A stretch of 64,000 nucleotides of DNA from Tabrizicola_A sp964393035 (GTDB lineage Bacteria; Pseudomonadota; Alphaproteobacteria; Rhodobacterales; Rhodobacteraceae). The stretch covers positions 260,762 to 324,761 of the forward strand of contig CAYMRX010000006.1 of the NCBI GenBank assembly GCA_964393035.1, in the 5' to 3' direction. Both the position numbers and the translations under genes were made by a program. Under the pieces are notes generated by a model, which worked only from the letters and a program-made list of their open reading frames with translations, ran no database searches and was not told the origin of the DNA. Positions 1-9,183 of the stretch are shown in pieces. Position 1 is the stretch's first letter; the number at the start of each line of letters is the position of its first letter.

Positions 1-838
1 CAAGGGCCGGGATCAGCGGGGCGATCAGATGTTCGCCCACCCGCCACAGCAGCATCGCCACCCCGACCAGCGCCAGTTGCACCATCGCCCCGGCGGCGGC
101 GGTAGGCAGATGGGCAAGGCCGGGGGCCGCCATCCATGCGGTGATCTGCACGGCCAAACTCGGGGGCAGCGAAGGGCCAAGGATCAAGGCCATATCGACA
201 TTGGTCATGCCATAGGCCAGCACGGCAAAGACCGGCAGGCGCAGCCGGGTGTAAAGCGCGGGCAGGGTGGTCAGGGCAAAGCCCATGGCGCGGCCATAGC
301 CAAGGCTGGCCGCAATCGCGGCGCGACGGCGGGCGTCGGTCTGCGGCAGCGCGGCAAGCGCCATCAAAAGCAGGAAGGGCACCTCCTTGGCCACCAGCCC
401 CGCCGTCAGGGCAAGGCCCATGGGGTCATTCAGCACGAGCAGGTCGGGCGGGTCGCTCCAGCCCGTGGCCCAAGGTGACAGCGCCCGCGCGATCCAGCCC
501 GAGGGTGCGATCAGGAAGGCCAGCCCCAGCGCCGCGGCGGCATGGGGCAAGGCCAGAAGCGGCGACAAGAGGTGGCGGAACGCGGCAAAGCCCCGGGTGC
601 CGCCAAGACAGCCGATCAACAAAAGCGTGATGGCAAGGGCGGCAAGGGTCGAGACAAGCCCGGTTCCCAGCGACAAGGCAACGGCGCGCGGCAGGCCCGG
701 CCATGCGGCAAGGGTCTGAAAGCCTTGTCCTTTCAGCGCCGGTCCCAGCGTGCCGGCCAGCCCCGCCGCGATGGGCAGGCCCAACCCAAGGCGCAAGGCC
801 CAAGGGGCCAGACCCAAGGCGCGGGCCGCCATGCTCAT
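1..838 (-). CDS. ABC transporter permease, YnjC-like (partial)
   Basis: The frame opens at an ATG at 838, eleven bases below the stop of the substrate-binding gene, and stays open to the window edge, so the C-terminus is missing. The translation is rich in hydrophobic helices. A segment reading LGYGRAMGF near residue 180 resembles the EAA loop by which importer permeases contact their ATPase. Together with the YnjB-like binding protein upstream, this is the inner-membrane channel of an importer of unknown substrate. The ATPase would be expected past the left edge. The family call rests mainly on the neighbour. Confidence 0.72.
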   Translation of the reverse strand, partial: MSMAARALGLAPWALRLGLGLPIAAGLAGTLGPALKGQGFQTLAAWPGLPRAVALSLGTGLVSTLAALAITLLLIGCLGGTRGFAAFRHLLSPLLALPHAAAALGLAFLIAPSGWIARALSPWATGWSDPPDLLVLNDPMGLALTAGLVAKEVPFLLLMALAALPQTDARRRAAIAASLGYGRAMGFALTTLPALYTRLRLPVFAVLAYGMTNVDMALILGPSLPPSLAVQITAWMAAPGLAHLPTAAAGAMVQLALVGVAMLLWRVGEHLIAPLIPAL

Positions 839-848
839 GCGGCCTTGA

Positions 849-2063
849 TCATTTGGCAACGCCGTAGCGGTTCAGCCAATCTTCGCCCACCTTGACCATC
901 CAGCTTGCATGCGGCTCCAGCAGGACCGGGCCAAGATCGGCGGGCGACAGGGTTGCGACGCCCAGTTTCAGCGCGTCAAAGCGGGCGCGGTCCTCGGGCG
1001 TCAGCGCGGCAAGGTTCAGCACGGTTTGAAAGCCCAAGGTGGCGGGATCTTGGGCGGCGGCCTGAATCGCAGGATCAAGGATCAGGTTCGCGATCACCTG
1101 CGCGCCCGCCTGATGGGCTGCGTTGAAGGGGATCGCCACGAAACTCGCGTTGCCGATGGTGCCGCCCTCCAGCACAAAGCTCCGCACCGTGTCGGGCAGG
1201 TTTCCGGCGGCGATTTCGGCACTGGCGCGGCCGGGGTTGAAGGCGAAGGAGATCTGCACCTCGCCATCGGCTAGAAGTTGCCCCAAGGCGGGTTCGTTTT
1301 CGGGGAAGGCCTTGGCCTCGCGCCACAGCGCGGGGTGGATGGCATCCAGAAACGCCCAAAGCGGAGCGGTGGCGGCGTCATAGCTGGCCGGGTCCACCGT
1401 GGCCTGCAAGACGGCCGGATCGGGCAGCACGCCGTAAAGCACCTGTTTCAGGAAGGTCAGGCCAAGATAGTCGGGCGGTTGCGGATAGCTGAACCGGCCG
1501 GGATTGGCCAAGATCCACGCCGCCAATTCGTGAATGCTGCGCGGAGGCGCGGCCAGTTTGGCGCTGTCATATTCAAAGACAAGCTGCGCCATGGCCCAGG
1601 GGGATTCGAAGCCTTCGGTCGGCAAGGTGAAGTCGGTCACCGTCGCGGGTTTGCCCTTGGTGTCGACCAAGGGCCAGTTCGGCAGGGCGGGGGCAAAGGG
1701 CCCGTGCAGCAGGCCTTGCGCCTTCATGGCGGCAAAATTCTCGCCGTTGATCCAGATCAGGTCCACCGCGCCGCCCGTGGTCTGGCCCGCATCGCGTTCC
1801 GCCAGCACCCGCGCCACGGCGTCGGCGGTGGAGGCAAGCTTCACATGTTCCAGCCTCACCCCATGGCGGGCCTTCGCCTCGGCCCCGATGAAGGCGATGA
1901 AATCATTGATCTTCGTATCGCCGCCCCAGGCATGCCAATAGACGGTCTGACCCTTTGCCTCGGCCAGAATGCCTTGCCAATCGGCGGCAAAGGCCAGCCG
2001 TGGGCTGACAGCCATCAGCGCGAGGGTGGACAATGCGGTCTTGCCAAAGGTGCGGCGGTTCAT
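849..2063 (-). CDS. ABC transporter substrate-binding protein, YnjB-like
   Basis: A 404-residue periplasmic solute-binding protein. The N-terminus reads MNRRTFGKTALSTLAL, a twin-arginine (Tat) signal followed by a hydrophobic stretch and an Ala-rich cleavage site near residue 27. A second ATG five codons upstream (2078) is possible, but AGGGG lies about six bases before 2063, which favours the shorter form. The mature part (YWHAWGGDTKINDFI, then WINGENFAAMK) is typical of the YnjB branch of binding proteins. Ligand specificity is not known. It heads an operon with the permease at 1-838 and is divergent from the phosphatidyltransferase at 2156. Confidence 0.85.
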   Translation of the reverse strand: MNRRTFGKTALSTLALMAVSPRLAFAADWQGILAEAKGQTVYWHAWGGDTKINDFIAFIGAEAKARHGVRLEHVKLASTADAVARVLAERDAGQTTGGAVDLIWINGENFAAMKAQGLLHGPFAPALPNWPLVDTKGKPATVTDFTLPTEGFESPWAMAQLVFEYDSAKLAAPPRSIHELAAWILANPGRFSYPQPPDYLGLTFLKQVLYGVLPDPAVLQATVDPASYDAATAPLWAFLDAIHPALWREAKAFPENEPALGQLLADGEVQISFAFNPGRASAEIAAGNLPDTVRSFVLEGGTIGNASFVAIPFNAAHQAGAQVIANLILDPAIQAAAQDPATLGFQTVLNLAALTPEDRARFDALKLGVATLSPADLGPVLLEPHASWMVKVGEDWLNRYGVAK

Positions 2064-2155
2064 GGTAACCCCTGCCATGTTTAGGATGTCTCTCAGGGAT
2101 AGGCGGTGCCTGCCGGGGCTGGCAAGCCGTCAAACGCAAACGTGAGGATACGGGA

Positions 2156-2761
2156 ATGTTGGATGCCAGGATCCGGCCCTTGATCGACGGGCCGCTGAAC
2201 CGGTTGGGCGCGCTTTTGGCCGACAGGGGCATTGCGGCCAATGAGGTGACGGGATTCGCGCTGTTCATGGGGCTGGTGGCGGCGGGGATGCTGGCCGCGG
2301 GCCTGCCGGGCGTGCTGGCGCTGGTGCCTTTGGGCCTAAGCCGGTTGGCCGATGGTCTGGATGGCGCGGTGGCGCGGGCGAGCGCAAAGACCGATTTTGG
2401 CGGGCTTTTGGATATCGTGGGGGATTTTGCCTTTTATGCGGCCATTCCCTTGGCCTTCGCCTTGCGGGATCCGGCCAACGCGGCCGTTGCCGCCTTTTTG
2501 CTGGCGGCCTTTTACATCAATGGCGCCTCCTTTCTGGGCTATGCGGTGATGGCCGAAAAGCGCGGGATCGAGACGCAGGCGCAAGGCGAAAAAAGCCTGT
2601 ATTATTCCGCCGGCCTGTTGGAAGGCACCGAAACCATAGGGTTTTTCGTGTTGCTTTGCCTGTGGCCTGACGCCTTCCGCCCCTTGGCCGTGATCTTCGG
2701 GCTTTTGTGCCTGTTTACCACCGGCGCAAGGCTGATGCTGGCGCGGCGGGTGTTTGGCTAA
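2156..2761 (+). CDS. CDP-alcohol phosphatidyltransferase family protein
   Basis: A 201-residue integral membrane enzyme of phospholipid synthesis. It moves a phosphatidyl group from CDP-diacylglycerol or a related CDP-lipid to an alcohol. The family signature DGx2ARx8Gx3Dx3D is intact near residues 66-92 (ADGLDGAVAR, then GGLLDIVGD), with all four metal-binding aspartates. Several hydrophobic helices follow. It is shorter than typical PgsA or PssA, so the acceptor alcohol cannot be told. It is a single gene, divergent from the ABC genes and 118 bp ahead of clpP. Confidence 0.85.
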   Translation: MLDARIRPLIDGPLNRLGALLADRGIAANEVTGFALFMGLVAAGMLAAGLPGVLALVPLGLSRLADGLDGAVARASAKTDFGGLLDIVGDFAFYAAIPLAFALRDPANAAVAAFLLAAFYINGASFLGYAVMAEKRGIETQAQGEKSLYYSAGLLEGTETIGFFVLLCLWPDAFRPLAVIFGLLCLFTTGARLMLARRVFG

Positions 2762-2879
2762 AGACCAGCGATGCGCCGGCGGTGTTTGCCCACCCGCCCT
2801 TGCAGCCCCCGGCGCGCGACACTAAGACTCTGTCAAGCATCCGGCGATAAAGCTTCGAACATGAACAGGCAGGTTTGAC

Positions 2880-3509
2880 ATGAGAGATCCGGTTTCCACC
2901 TTTTACAACTTCATCATCCCGACGGTTGAAGAAACCTCGGCGCGCGGCTCGATCCGCTATGACATCTTCTCGCGCCTGTTGAAGGAGCGGATCATTTTCG
3001 TCGCGGGCCCCGTGCATGACGAGATGGCGACGATCATCGTGGCGCAGCTTCTGTTCCTTGAGGCGGAGAACCCCTCGAAGGAAATCTCCATGTATATCAA
3101 CAGCCCCGGTGGCGTCGTCACCTCGGGCATGTCGATCTATGACACCATGCAGTATATCAAACCCAAGGTGTCGACCGTCTGCATCGGGCAGGCGGCCTCG
3201 ATGGGGTCATTGCTGTTGACGGCGGGCGAAAAGGGCATGCGCTTCTCGCTGCCGAACAGCCGCATCATGGTGCACCAGCCCTCGGGCGGCTATCAGGGGC
3301 AGGCGACCGACATCCTGATTCACGCCCGCGAGACGGAGCGTCTGAAGCAGCGCCTGAACGAGGTCTACGTCAAGCATACCGGCAATGACTATGACACAGT
3401 GGTCAAGGCGCTGGAGCGTGACAACTTCATGTCCGCCGAGGAGGCCAAGGATTGGGGCCTGATCGACGAAATCGTGGCCCCGCGCGACAAGTCCGACGCG
3501 GTTGCGTGA
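2880..3509 (+). CDS. clpP: ATP-dependent Clp protease proteolytic subunit
   Basis: This is the serine peptidase core of the cytoplasmic Clp protease, 209 residues, the usual family length. The catalytic triad is visible as Ser107 in GQAASMGSLL, His131 in MVHQPSGGYQG and Asp180 in ALERDNF. ClpP forms a tetradecameric chamber that receives substrates unfolded by ClpX, encoded 114 bp downstream on the same strand. A strong hairpin lies between the two genes and may lower read-through into clpX. A heat-shock promoter is expected upstream, but I could not fix one confidently. Confidence 0.98.
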   Translation: MRDPVSTFYNFIIPTVEETSARGSIRYDIFSRLLKERIIFVAGPVHDEMATIIVAQLLFLEAENPSKEISMYINSPGGVVTSGMSIYDTMQYIKPKVSTVCIGQAASMGSLLLTAGEKGMRFSLPNSRIMVHQPSGGYQGQATDILIHARETERLKQRLNEVYVKHTGNDYDTVVKALERDNFMSAEEAKDWGLIDEIVAPRDKSDAVA

Positions 3510-3519
3510 GAAAATCCTT

Positions 3520-3551
3520 CCCCCCAAGGCGCAATCCTTGGGGGGGATTTC
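3520..3551 (+). terminator. Intercistronic hairpin between clpP and clpX
   Basis: A ten-base stem (CCCCCCAAGG with CCTTGGGGGG) and a six-base loop start 11 bases after the clpP stop, followed by a short T-rich stretch. The tail is weak, so partial termination or 3'-end protection of clpP mRNA is more likely than a full stop. Confidence 0.6.
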
Positions 3552-3623
3552 TGGTTGTGAAGGGTTGGCCCTTGGCCTAAACTTCGCGCGACACCCGGGC
3601 GACCGGCAAGGCAGAGGATACCC

Positions 3624-4889
<1,266 letters not shown>

Positions 4890-4914
4890 GGCCCGGCAAC
4901 CGCGGTGAAAAAGG

Positions 4915-4938
4915 GCAGGCCTTCGGGCCTGCTTTTTT
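4915..4938 (+). terminator. Rho-independent terminator after clpX
   Basis: A perfect seven-base stem GCAGGCC/GGCCTGC with a TTCG tetraloop is followed by six T. It sits 25 bases after the clpX stop. Confidence 0.92.
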
Positions 4939-5020
4939 CATTGGATCAGCAAGCGTTTCTTGCTTGCCACCCATGAAAACACAGGTCCACTGTCCTTGTG
5001 CCAAACCTGCGAGGGCTGCG

Positions 5021-6778
5021 ATGCAAGACCATGTAAAGCTCTCTGACTTGCCCAAAGGTGCTGACCTTTTGGCCGAAGGCCGCCGTTTGGCGCGGGATTG
5101 GACGCTTGGCCCGTCAGCCTTCCTGACCCATTATGATGTGGCATCCGAGTTGGACTACAAGCGGCGGGCGATGGCCGAGGGGCGGATCATGTGCCATGCG
5201 CAGATCGGCTGGCGCGAACCGGGCCAGTCGATTGCCGCCTATGCCCGGATTTATGAGGCGAGCGCGGCGCAGGGCCACCGGGTGGACCGCTATGGCCTGT
5301 GTCTGGATTGGTCGATGGCGCTGCCGCGCGCCATCCGTGACAAGGGGATGCGCGGGACGGGGATGATCCTGCGCGGGGTGGAGGATTTCGTGGCCTTGGC
5401 CAATGCGGCCCCCGTGGCCGCACATTTCGGGGATTTCGTGCTGGGCTTTCCTGCGGCGCTGGAAAACACCCAAGCCGCCTTGGCGGCGGGGGCAACCGCC
5501 ATCGGCAATCTGGGGCAATACTTCACCTTTCGCGTGCCGGGCCATGATGACGACATTCAGGCCACCACCGCCACCGTCATCGCGCTGGGCCTGATCGCCG
5601 CGCAGGCGCAACCGGTGATGGTCCATTCCAACATCGACGATGGCTTTGCCGCGCAATTCACCGATCTGGCCAATGCCTTGGGCATGATCCTTGTGGAACG
5701 CGACATCGTGCAAGGGCTGGTCGGCGCCCCCATCGGCCATGCCTTTGGCCATCATTTTTCCGATCCCCTTGCCCGCATGGCCTTTCAGCGCGCGCTGGCC
5801 CAAGAGAGCGCCAGCCCCGGCAGCATGGTTTACGGCAATACCACCAGTTACCGGGGCAGCCCGGCGCAGAACTGGGCCAGCCTTGCCAGCTATCTGATGG
5901 TCGATGCGCTGGGCCAGCGTCTGACGCCCACCGGCCATGCCATCAACCCGGTTCCCGTGACGGAAAATGAACGTATCCCGGATGTGCAGGAAGTCATCGA
6001 CGCGCAGGTCTTCGCCGGCCGCCTGATCGAACATTCCGCGGGCTTTCCAGCGATGATGGCCGAGGAGCAGGTGGAGGCCCTGACCGCCCGGTTGCGCGCG
6101 GGTGCTGCCCGGTTCCGCGCAGCGCTTTGGGGCGGACTGGAAGCCCAAGGTATTGACTGCACGGATGTTTTTGCCGTGCTTTTGGCCCTGCGCCGCATGG
6201 GCGGACGGCGGATTGAGGCGGCTTTTGGGGCCGGCCCCCCGGACGCTGCCGCCGCAGGGGGGCGCAGGCCGGTGGTCGCGGCCACCATCCTTTCGGAGAT
6301 TGCCGAGATGGCGCATGCGGGCCTTGCCGCTGCGGATGCCGCGCTGAAACCGACGGTTCGCGGGTTGCGCGTGTTGGTCGCCACGACAGATGTTCATGAA
6401 CATGGCCGCATGGTGATCGAAGACATGTTGCGCCACCTCGGGGCCGAGGCGCTGGACGGCGGCACCTCGACCGACCCCGGCCCCTTGGCCGATCTGGCCG
6501 CCCGGTTGCGCCCCGACGCGATTGCCCTGTCGACCTATAATGGCATCGCGCTGACCTATTATCGCAGCCTGAAACACGCGCTGGCCGGGCAGGGGCTGGA
6601 CATTCCCGTGTTGATCGGCGGGCGGTTGAACCAGATCCCGGACGGCTCCAATACCTCCTTGCCGATGGATGTGGCCGACAGTCTTGCGGCAGAAGGGGCA
6701 TGGGTCTGCCGGGCTGCGGGCGATCTGGTCGCAGCACTTGCCCGCGCATCCGGCGGGGCTGCGGGCAATCGGCCCTAG
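5021..6778 (+). CDS. Cobalamin-binding, mutase-like protein (TIM barrel plus B12 domain)
   Basis: A 585-residue cytoplasmic protein. The last ~135 residues form a B12-binding Rossmann domain: DVHEHG near residues 457-462 matches the DxHxxG motif that supplies the lower-axial histidine, followed by ALSTYNG (about 502) and LIGGRLNQ (about 532). The first ~430 residues look like the barrel of B12-dependent carbon-skeleton mutases, reminiscent of glutamate/methylaspartate mutase, with strongly patterned stretches such as GNLGQYFTFRVPGHDDD and APIGHAFGHHF. The ATG at 5021 is chosen because GAGGG precedes it; an in-frame ATG at 4964 is possible. No partner subunit, chaperone GTPase or pathway gene is nearby. 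Substrate unknown. Confidence 0.75.
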   Translation: MQDHVKLSDLPKGADLLAEGRRLARDWTLGPSAFLTHYDVASELDYKRRAMAEGRIMCHAQIGWREPGQSIAAYARIYEASAAQGHRVDRYGLCLDWSMALPRAIRDKGMRGTGMILRGVEDFVALANAAPVAAHFGDFVLGFPAALENTQAALAAGATAIGNLGQYFTFRVPGHDDDIQATTATVIALGLIAAQAQPVMVHSNIDDGFAAQFTDLANALGMILVERDIVQGLVGAPIGHAFGHHFSDPLARMAFQRALAQESASPGSMVYGNTTSYRGSPAQNWASLASYLMVDALGQRLTPTGHAINPVPVTENERIPDVQEVIDAQVFAGRLIEHSAGFPAMMAEEQVEALTARLRAGAARFRAALWGGLEAQGIDCTDVFAVLLALRRMGGRRIEAAFGAGPPDAAAAGGRRPVVAATILSEIAEMAHAGLAAADAALKPTVRGLRVLVATTDVHEHGRMVIEDMLRHLGAEALDGGTSTDPGPLADLAARLRPDAIALSTYNGIALTYYRSLKHALAGQGLDIPVLIGGRLNQIPDGSNTSLPMDVADSLAAEGAWVCRAAGDLVAALARASGGAAGNRP

Positions 6779-6829
6779 ACCCTGCAAAAGCGCCTGCTAT
6801 AAGGGGCAAAACAGCCTTTGAGGTTCCCA

Positions 6830-7204
6830 ATGAACTTTCTTCTTCGCCTGCTGACCTGGTGGAATGGCCAGACCCTTGGCACCCAGATCTTCACCGCCCG
6901 CAAGGGGGTAAAAGTTGGCGAAGACGATCAGGGCAACCGGTTTTACCAGACCCGCGACGGCAAGCGGCGCTGGGTGATCTACAACGGCGAATCCGAGGCA
7001 AGCCGCGTGTCGCCCGATTGGCATGGCTGGTTGCATTTCACCTGGAATGAACCGCCGACCAAGGCCCCCCTGGCGCATAAATCCTGGGAAAAACCGCATC
7101 AGGAAAACCTGACCGGCACGCTGGCCGCCTATGCGCCCCCCGGCTCGATCCGGGTCGGCGCGCCGCTGGCGCGCGCCGATTACGAGGCATGGCAGCCCGA
7201 ATAA
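6830..7204 (+). CDS. NADH:ubiquinone oxidoreductase NDUFA12-like (17.2 kDa) subunit
   Basis: A 124-residue protein matching the NDUFA12/B17.2 family, an accessory subunit of respiratory complex I in mitochondria and alphaproteobacteria. The family pattern runs as LGTQIFTARKG, GNRFYQTRDGKRRWVIYNG and then VSPDWHGWLHF. The ATG at 6830 follows a GAGG; a TTG twelve bases upstream is less likely. Its stop overlaps the mlaD start (TAATG), so the two are translationally coupled. The nuo operon itself is not in this window. Confidence 0.88.
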   Translation: MNFLLRLLTWWNGQTLGTQIFTARKGVKVGEDDQGNRFYQTRDGKRRWVIYNGESEASRVSPDWHGWLHFTWNEPPTKAPLAHKSWEKPHQENLTGTLAAYAPPGSIRVGAPLARADYEAWQPE

Positions 7205-7680
7205 TGGCTGAAAATCGCGCAGAAATTCTTGCCGGGGTCGTCGTCCTTGGCGTGGCCTTGGGCTTTTTGGGCTGGTCCTTGGGCGGTGAGCGGCTGGCCG
7301 GCCATGCTGGCAGCTATACGCTGACCGCCTCTTTCCGGTCGGTCGAAGGCATTCGGGCCGGTTCTGATGTGCGGCTTGCCGGGGTCAAGGTTGGCAGCAT
7401 CACCGCGCTGACGCTGAACCCGGAAACCTATTACGCCGATGCCGTGGTCGAGGTGGATGCCCGGCTGAAACTGCCGACCGATTCCGCGATTCTGATCTCG
7501 TCCGAGGGTCTTCTGGGTGGCAATTTTGTCGAACTGGTGCCGGGCGGGGCAGAAGAAATCCTCGCCCCCGGCGATGAGATCGAAGACACTCAAGGCGCGG
7601 TCAGCCTGCTGACGCTGCTGATGAAATGGATCGGCGGGTCCGGCGAAGATGCCGCCGCAAGCGGGACGGCCACCGAATGA
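7204..7680 (+). CDS. mlaD: Outer membrane lipid asymmetry protein MlaD (MCE family)
   Basis: A 158-residue periplasmic MCE-domain protein anchored by one N-terminal helix (residues 8-27). MlaD forms the hexameric ring of the MlaFEDB complex, which moves phospholipids between outer and inner membranes. The MCE core (YTLTASFRSVEGIRAGSDVR, then VKVGSITALTLNPETYYAD) spans about residues 38-115. The start overlaps the preceding stop, and the ATGA at its end overlaps the DUF2155 start. The permease and ATPase (mlaE, mlaF) lie 13 kb away on the other strand, so the transporter is split. Confidence 0.92.
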   Translation: MAENRAEILAGVVVLGVALGFLGWSLGGERLAGHAGSYTLTASFRSVEGIRAGSDVRLAGVKVGSITALTLNPETYYADAVVEVDARLKLPTDSAILISSEGLLGGNFVELVPGGAEEILAPGDEIEDTQGAVSLLTLLMKWIGGSGEDAAASGTATE

Positions 7681-8144
7681 AACGGCTGGCCATCCTTGTC
7701 GCCCTGCTGGCCGCCCCGGTCACCGCGCAAGAGATGGCCGAGGCGCCGGGGGCGCAGTTGCGCATTCTGGATAAGCTGACCGGCGAGGTGCAGGACGTCA
7801 CCCTGGCGCGCGGTCAGGTCGTGATCGCCGGGCGTTTGACGGTGCAACTCGACGCCTGCCGTTCGCCTGCGGACAACACCGTGGCCGAGGCCGACGCGCA
7901 TCTCACGATCATGGATGAAACCTCCGCCACGCCGGTGTTTGCGGGCTGGATGCTGGCCACGGCGCCCGCGCTTTCGGCGCTGGACCATCCGCGCTATGAC
8001 GTCTGGGTGCTGCGCTGTGACGTTCCCGATTTGGCGCTGCCCGAGGTCGAGGAGGCGCCCGAGGAGGCTGTTTCCCCCGAGGATCCGCTTCCCGAAGATT
8101 CAGCTCCTGACGCAGATGATGCGACCGAGGATGGCAACGGCTGA
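7677..8144 (+). CDS. DUF2155 domain protein, secreted
   Basis: A 155-residue protein with a clear Sec signal peptide (MKRLAILVALLAAPVTAQ). The conserved core runs from about residue 27 to 122 (LRILDKLTGEVQDVTL, then FAGWMLATAPALSALDHPRYDVWVLRC), as in DUF2155 proteins of unknown function common in Rhodobacterales. The start is ATGA-overlapped with mlaD, which hints at an envelope role. The last ~35 residues are very acidic (Glu, Asp, Pro) and lie antisense to the aat C-terminal coding region over 151 bp. Confidence 0.82.
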   Translation: MKRLAILVALLAAPVTAQEMAEAPGAQLRILDKLTGEVQDVTLARGQVVIAGRLTVQLDACRSPADNTVAEADAHLTIMDETSATPVFAGWMLATAPALSALDHPRYDVWVLRCDVPDLALPEVEEAPEEAVSPEDPLPEDSAPDADDATEDGNG

Positions 8145-8734
8145 TACCCCGCCGGATCGAACTGCGCGGCACCTTGCAACGCCGCCTGCAAGCGTTTGTG
8201 ATAGGTCAGGCGGGAAATCTCGATCGCGCCAAGGCTGGCCAGATGCGGTGTCAGGAATTGGGTGTCAAACAGGGTAAACCCTCCCGCCAGCAGCCGATGG
8301 ATGAGATAGGCCAGCGCGACTTTTGACGCATCCGTGGCGCGTGAGAACATCGATTCCCCAAAGAACGCCGCGCCCAAAACCACGCCATAAACCCCGCCCA
8401 CCAGTCGGCCGTCTTGCCAAACCTCAAGGCTATGGGCGCGGCCCTTGGCGTGCAGGGCGCTGTAAAGGCTGAAGATTTCCTCGTTGATCCAAGTCTCGGG
8501 CCGATCGGCGCAGCCTTGCACCACGCCTGCGAAATCGCGGTCTGTGGTCACGCGGAACCGTTCTGTCCGGATCACCTTGGCCAAAGAGCGCGAGATGTGA
8601 AACCCATCCAGAGGAAACACGCCGCGACGGCGCGGGTCCACCCAATGCACGGTCGTGTCCTCGCGGCCTTCGGCCATCGGAAAGACGCCCATGGCATAGG
8701 CCTGCAACAGAAGGTCAGGGGTGATATCGCTCAC
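7994..8734 (-). CDS. aat: Leucyl/phenylalanyl-tRNA--protein transferase
   Basis: A 246-residue N-end-rule enzyme. It adds Leu or Phe from aminoacyl-tRNA to proteins with N-terminal Arg or Lys, marking them for ClpAP. The family pattern is clear: LLLQAYAMGVFPM, then WVDPRRRGVFPL, then GGVYGVVLGAAFFGESMFS and a DTQFLTPHLASLGA block. The GTG start at 8734 shares GTGA with the stop of the upstream HxlR gene. After about residue 195 the protein continues into a ~50-residue Ser/Gly/Thr-rich tail that homologues usually lack, encoded opposite the DUF2155 tail. Confidence 0.93.
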   Translation of the reverse strand: MSDITPDLLLQAYAMGVFPMAEGREDTTVHWVDPRRRGVFPLDGFHISRSLAKVIRTERFRVTTDRDFAGVVQGCADRPETWINEEIFSLYSALHAKGRAHSLEVWQDGRLVGGVYGVVLGAAFFGESMFSRATDASKVALAYLIHRLLAGGFTLFDTQFLTPHLASLGAIEISRLTYHKRLQAALQGAAQFDPAGYQPLPSSVASSASGAESSGSGSSGETASSGASSTSGSAKSGTSQRSTQTS

Positions 8735-9087
8735 TCCGCAACCGCCATCACGGCCTGCAAACCTTGGTCTTTTAAACCCCATTCCTGCATGGCCGCGATC
8801 ACCGGAAGGATCGACGTGCCGCGCGCGCTGAGCGAATATTCAACCCGGGGCGGCATCTCGGCGAAGATTTGCCGCGTGATCAAGCCATCGACTTCAAGCT
8901 CGCGCAGATGCTGGGTGAGCATTTGCTTGGTCACGTTGGGAATGGCCCGCTGCATGGCACCGAACCGTTGGGTGCCAATATAGATGTTATACAGGATCAT
9001 CGGCTTCCACTTGCCGCCAATCATGGAAAGGCAATGGGCGACAGGGCAAGTCTGGGGTGGTTTTTGGGCTGATGGTCCGGTTTCCAT
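8731..9087 (-). CDS. HxlR family winged-helix transcriptional regulator
   Basis: A 118-residue DNA-binding regulator. The family signature is intact: a conserved Cys near the N-terminus (TCPVAHCLSMIGGKWKPMIL), the recognition segment (IPNVTKQMLTQHLRELEVDG) and the wing (PRVEYSLSARG). Such proteins often sense electrophiles, quinones or aldehydes. It is divergent from a quinone-oxidoreductase-type gene at 9184, its likely target, with a candidate palindromic operator at its own start codon. It is translationally coupled to aat by a GTGA overlap. Confidence 0.92.
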   Translation of the reverse strand: METGPSAQKPPQTCPVAHCLSMIGGKWKPMILYNIYIGTQRFGAMQRAIPNVTKQMLTQHLRELEVDGLITRQIFAEMPPRVEYSLSARGTSILPVIAAMQEWGLKDQGLQAVMAVAE

Positions 9088-9088
9088 G

Positions 9089-9113
9089 ACTAGCTCATAA
9101 TTTAATGTCTAGT
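9089..9113. promoter_or_regulatory. Candidate HxlR operator
   Basis: The inverted repeat ACTAG (9089-9093) and CTAGT (9109-9113) has an AT-rich 15-base centre. It lies between the divergent HxlR regulator and quinone oxidoreductase genes. Position and symmetry suit autoregulation plus control of 9184-10182. This is inference from layout only. Confidence 0.5.
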
Positions 9114-9183
9114 TGCGGTTTCGGACGTTGAGGCAGATATCCAATCTTGTCAACCATCCGCGCCAGCCAGAAGTGAGCCCAAG

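Noticed and set aside
4890..5020. A cobalamin riboswitch ahead of the B12-binding protein gene
   Set aside because: Only about 80 bases lie between the clpX terminator and the start, with one six-base hairpin (4949-4967); too short for the conserved B12 aptamer.
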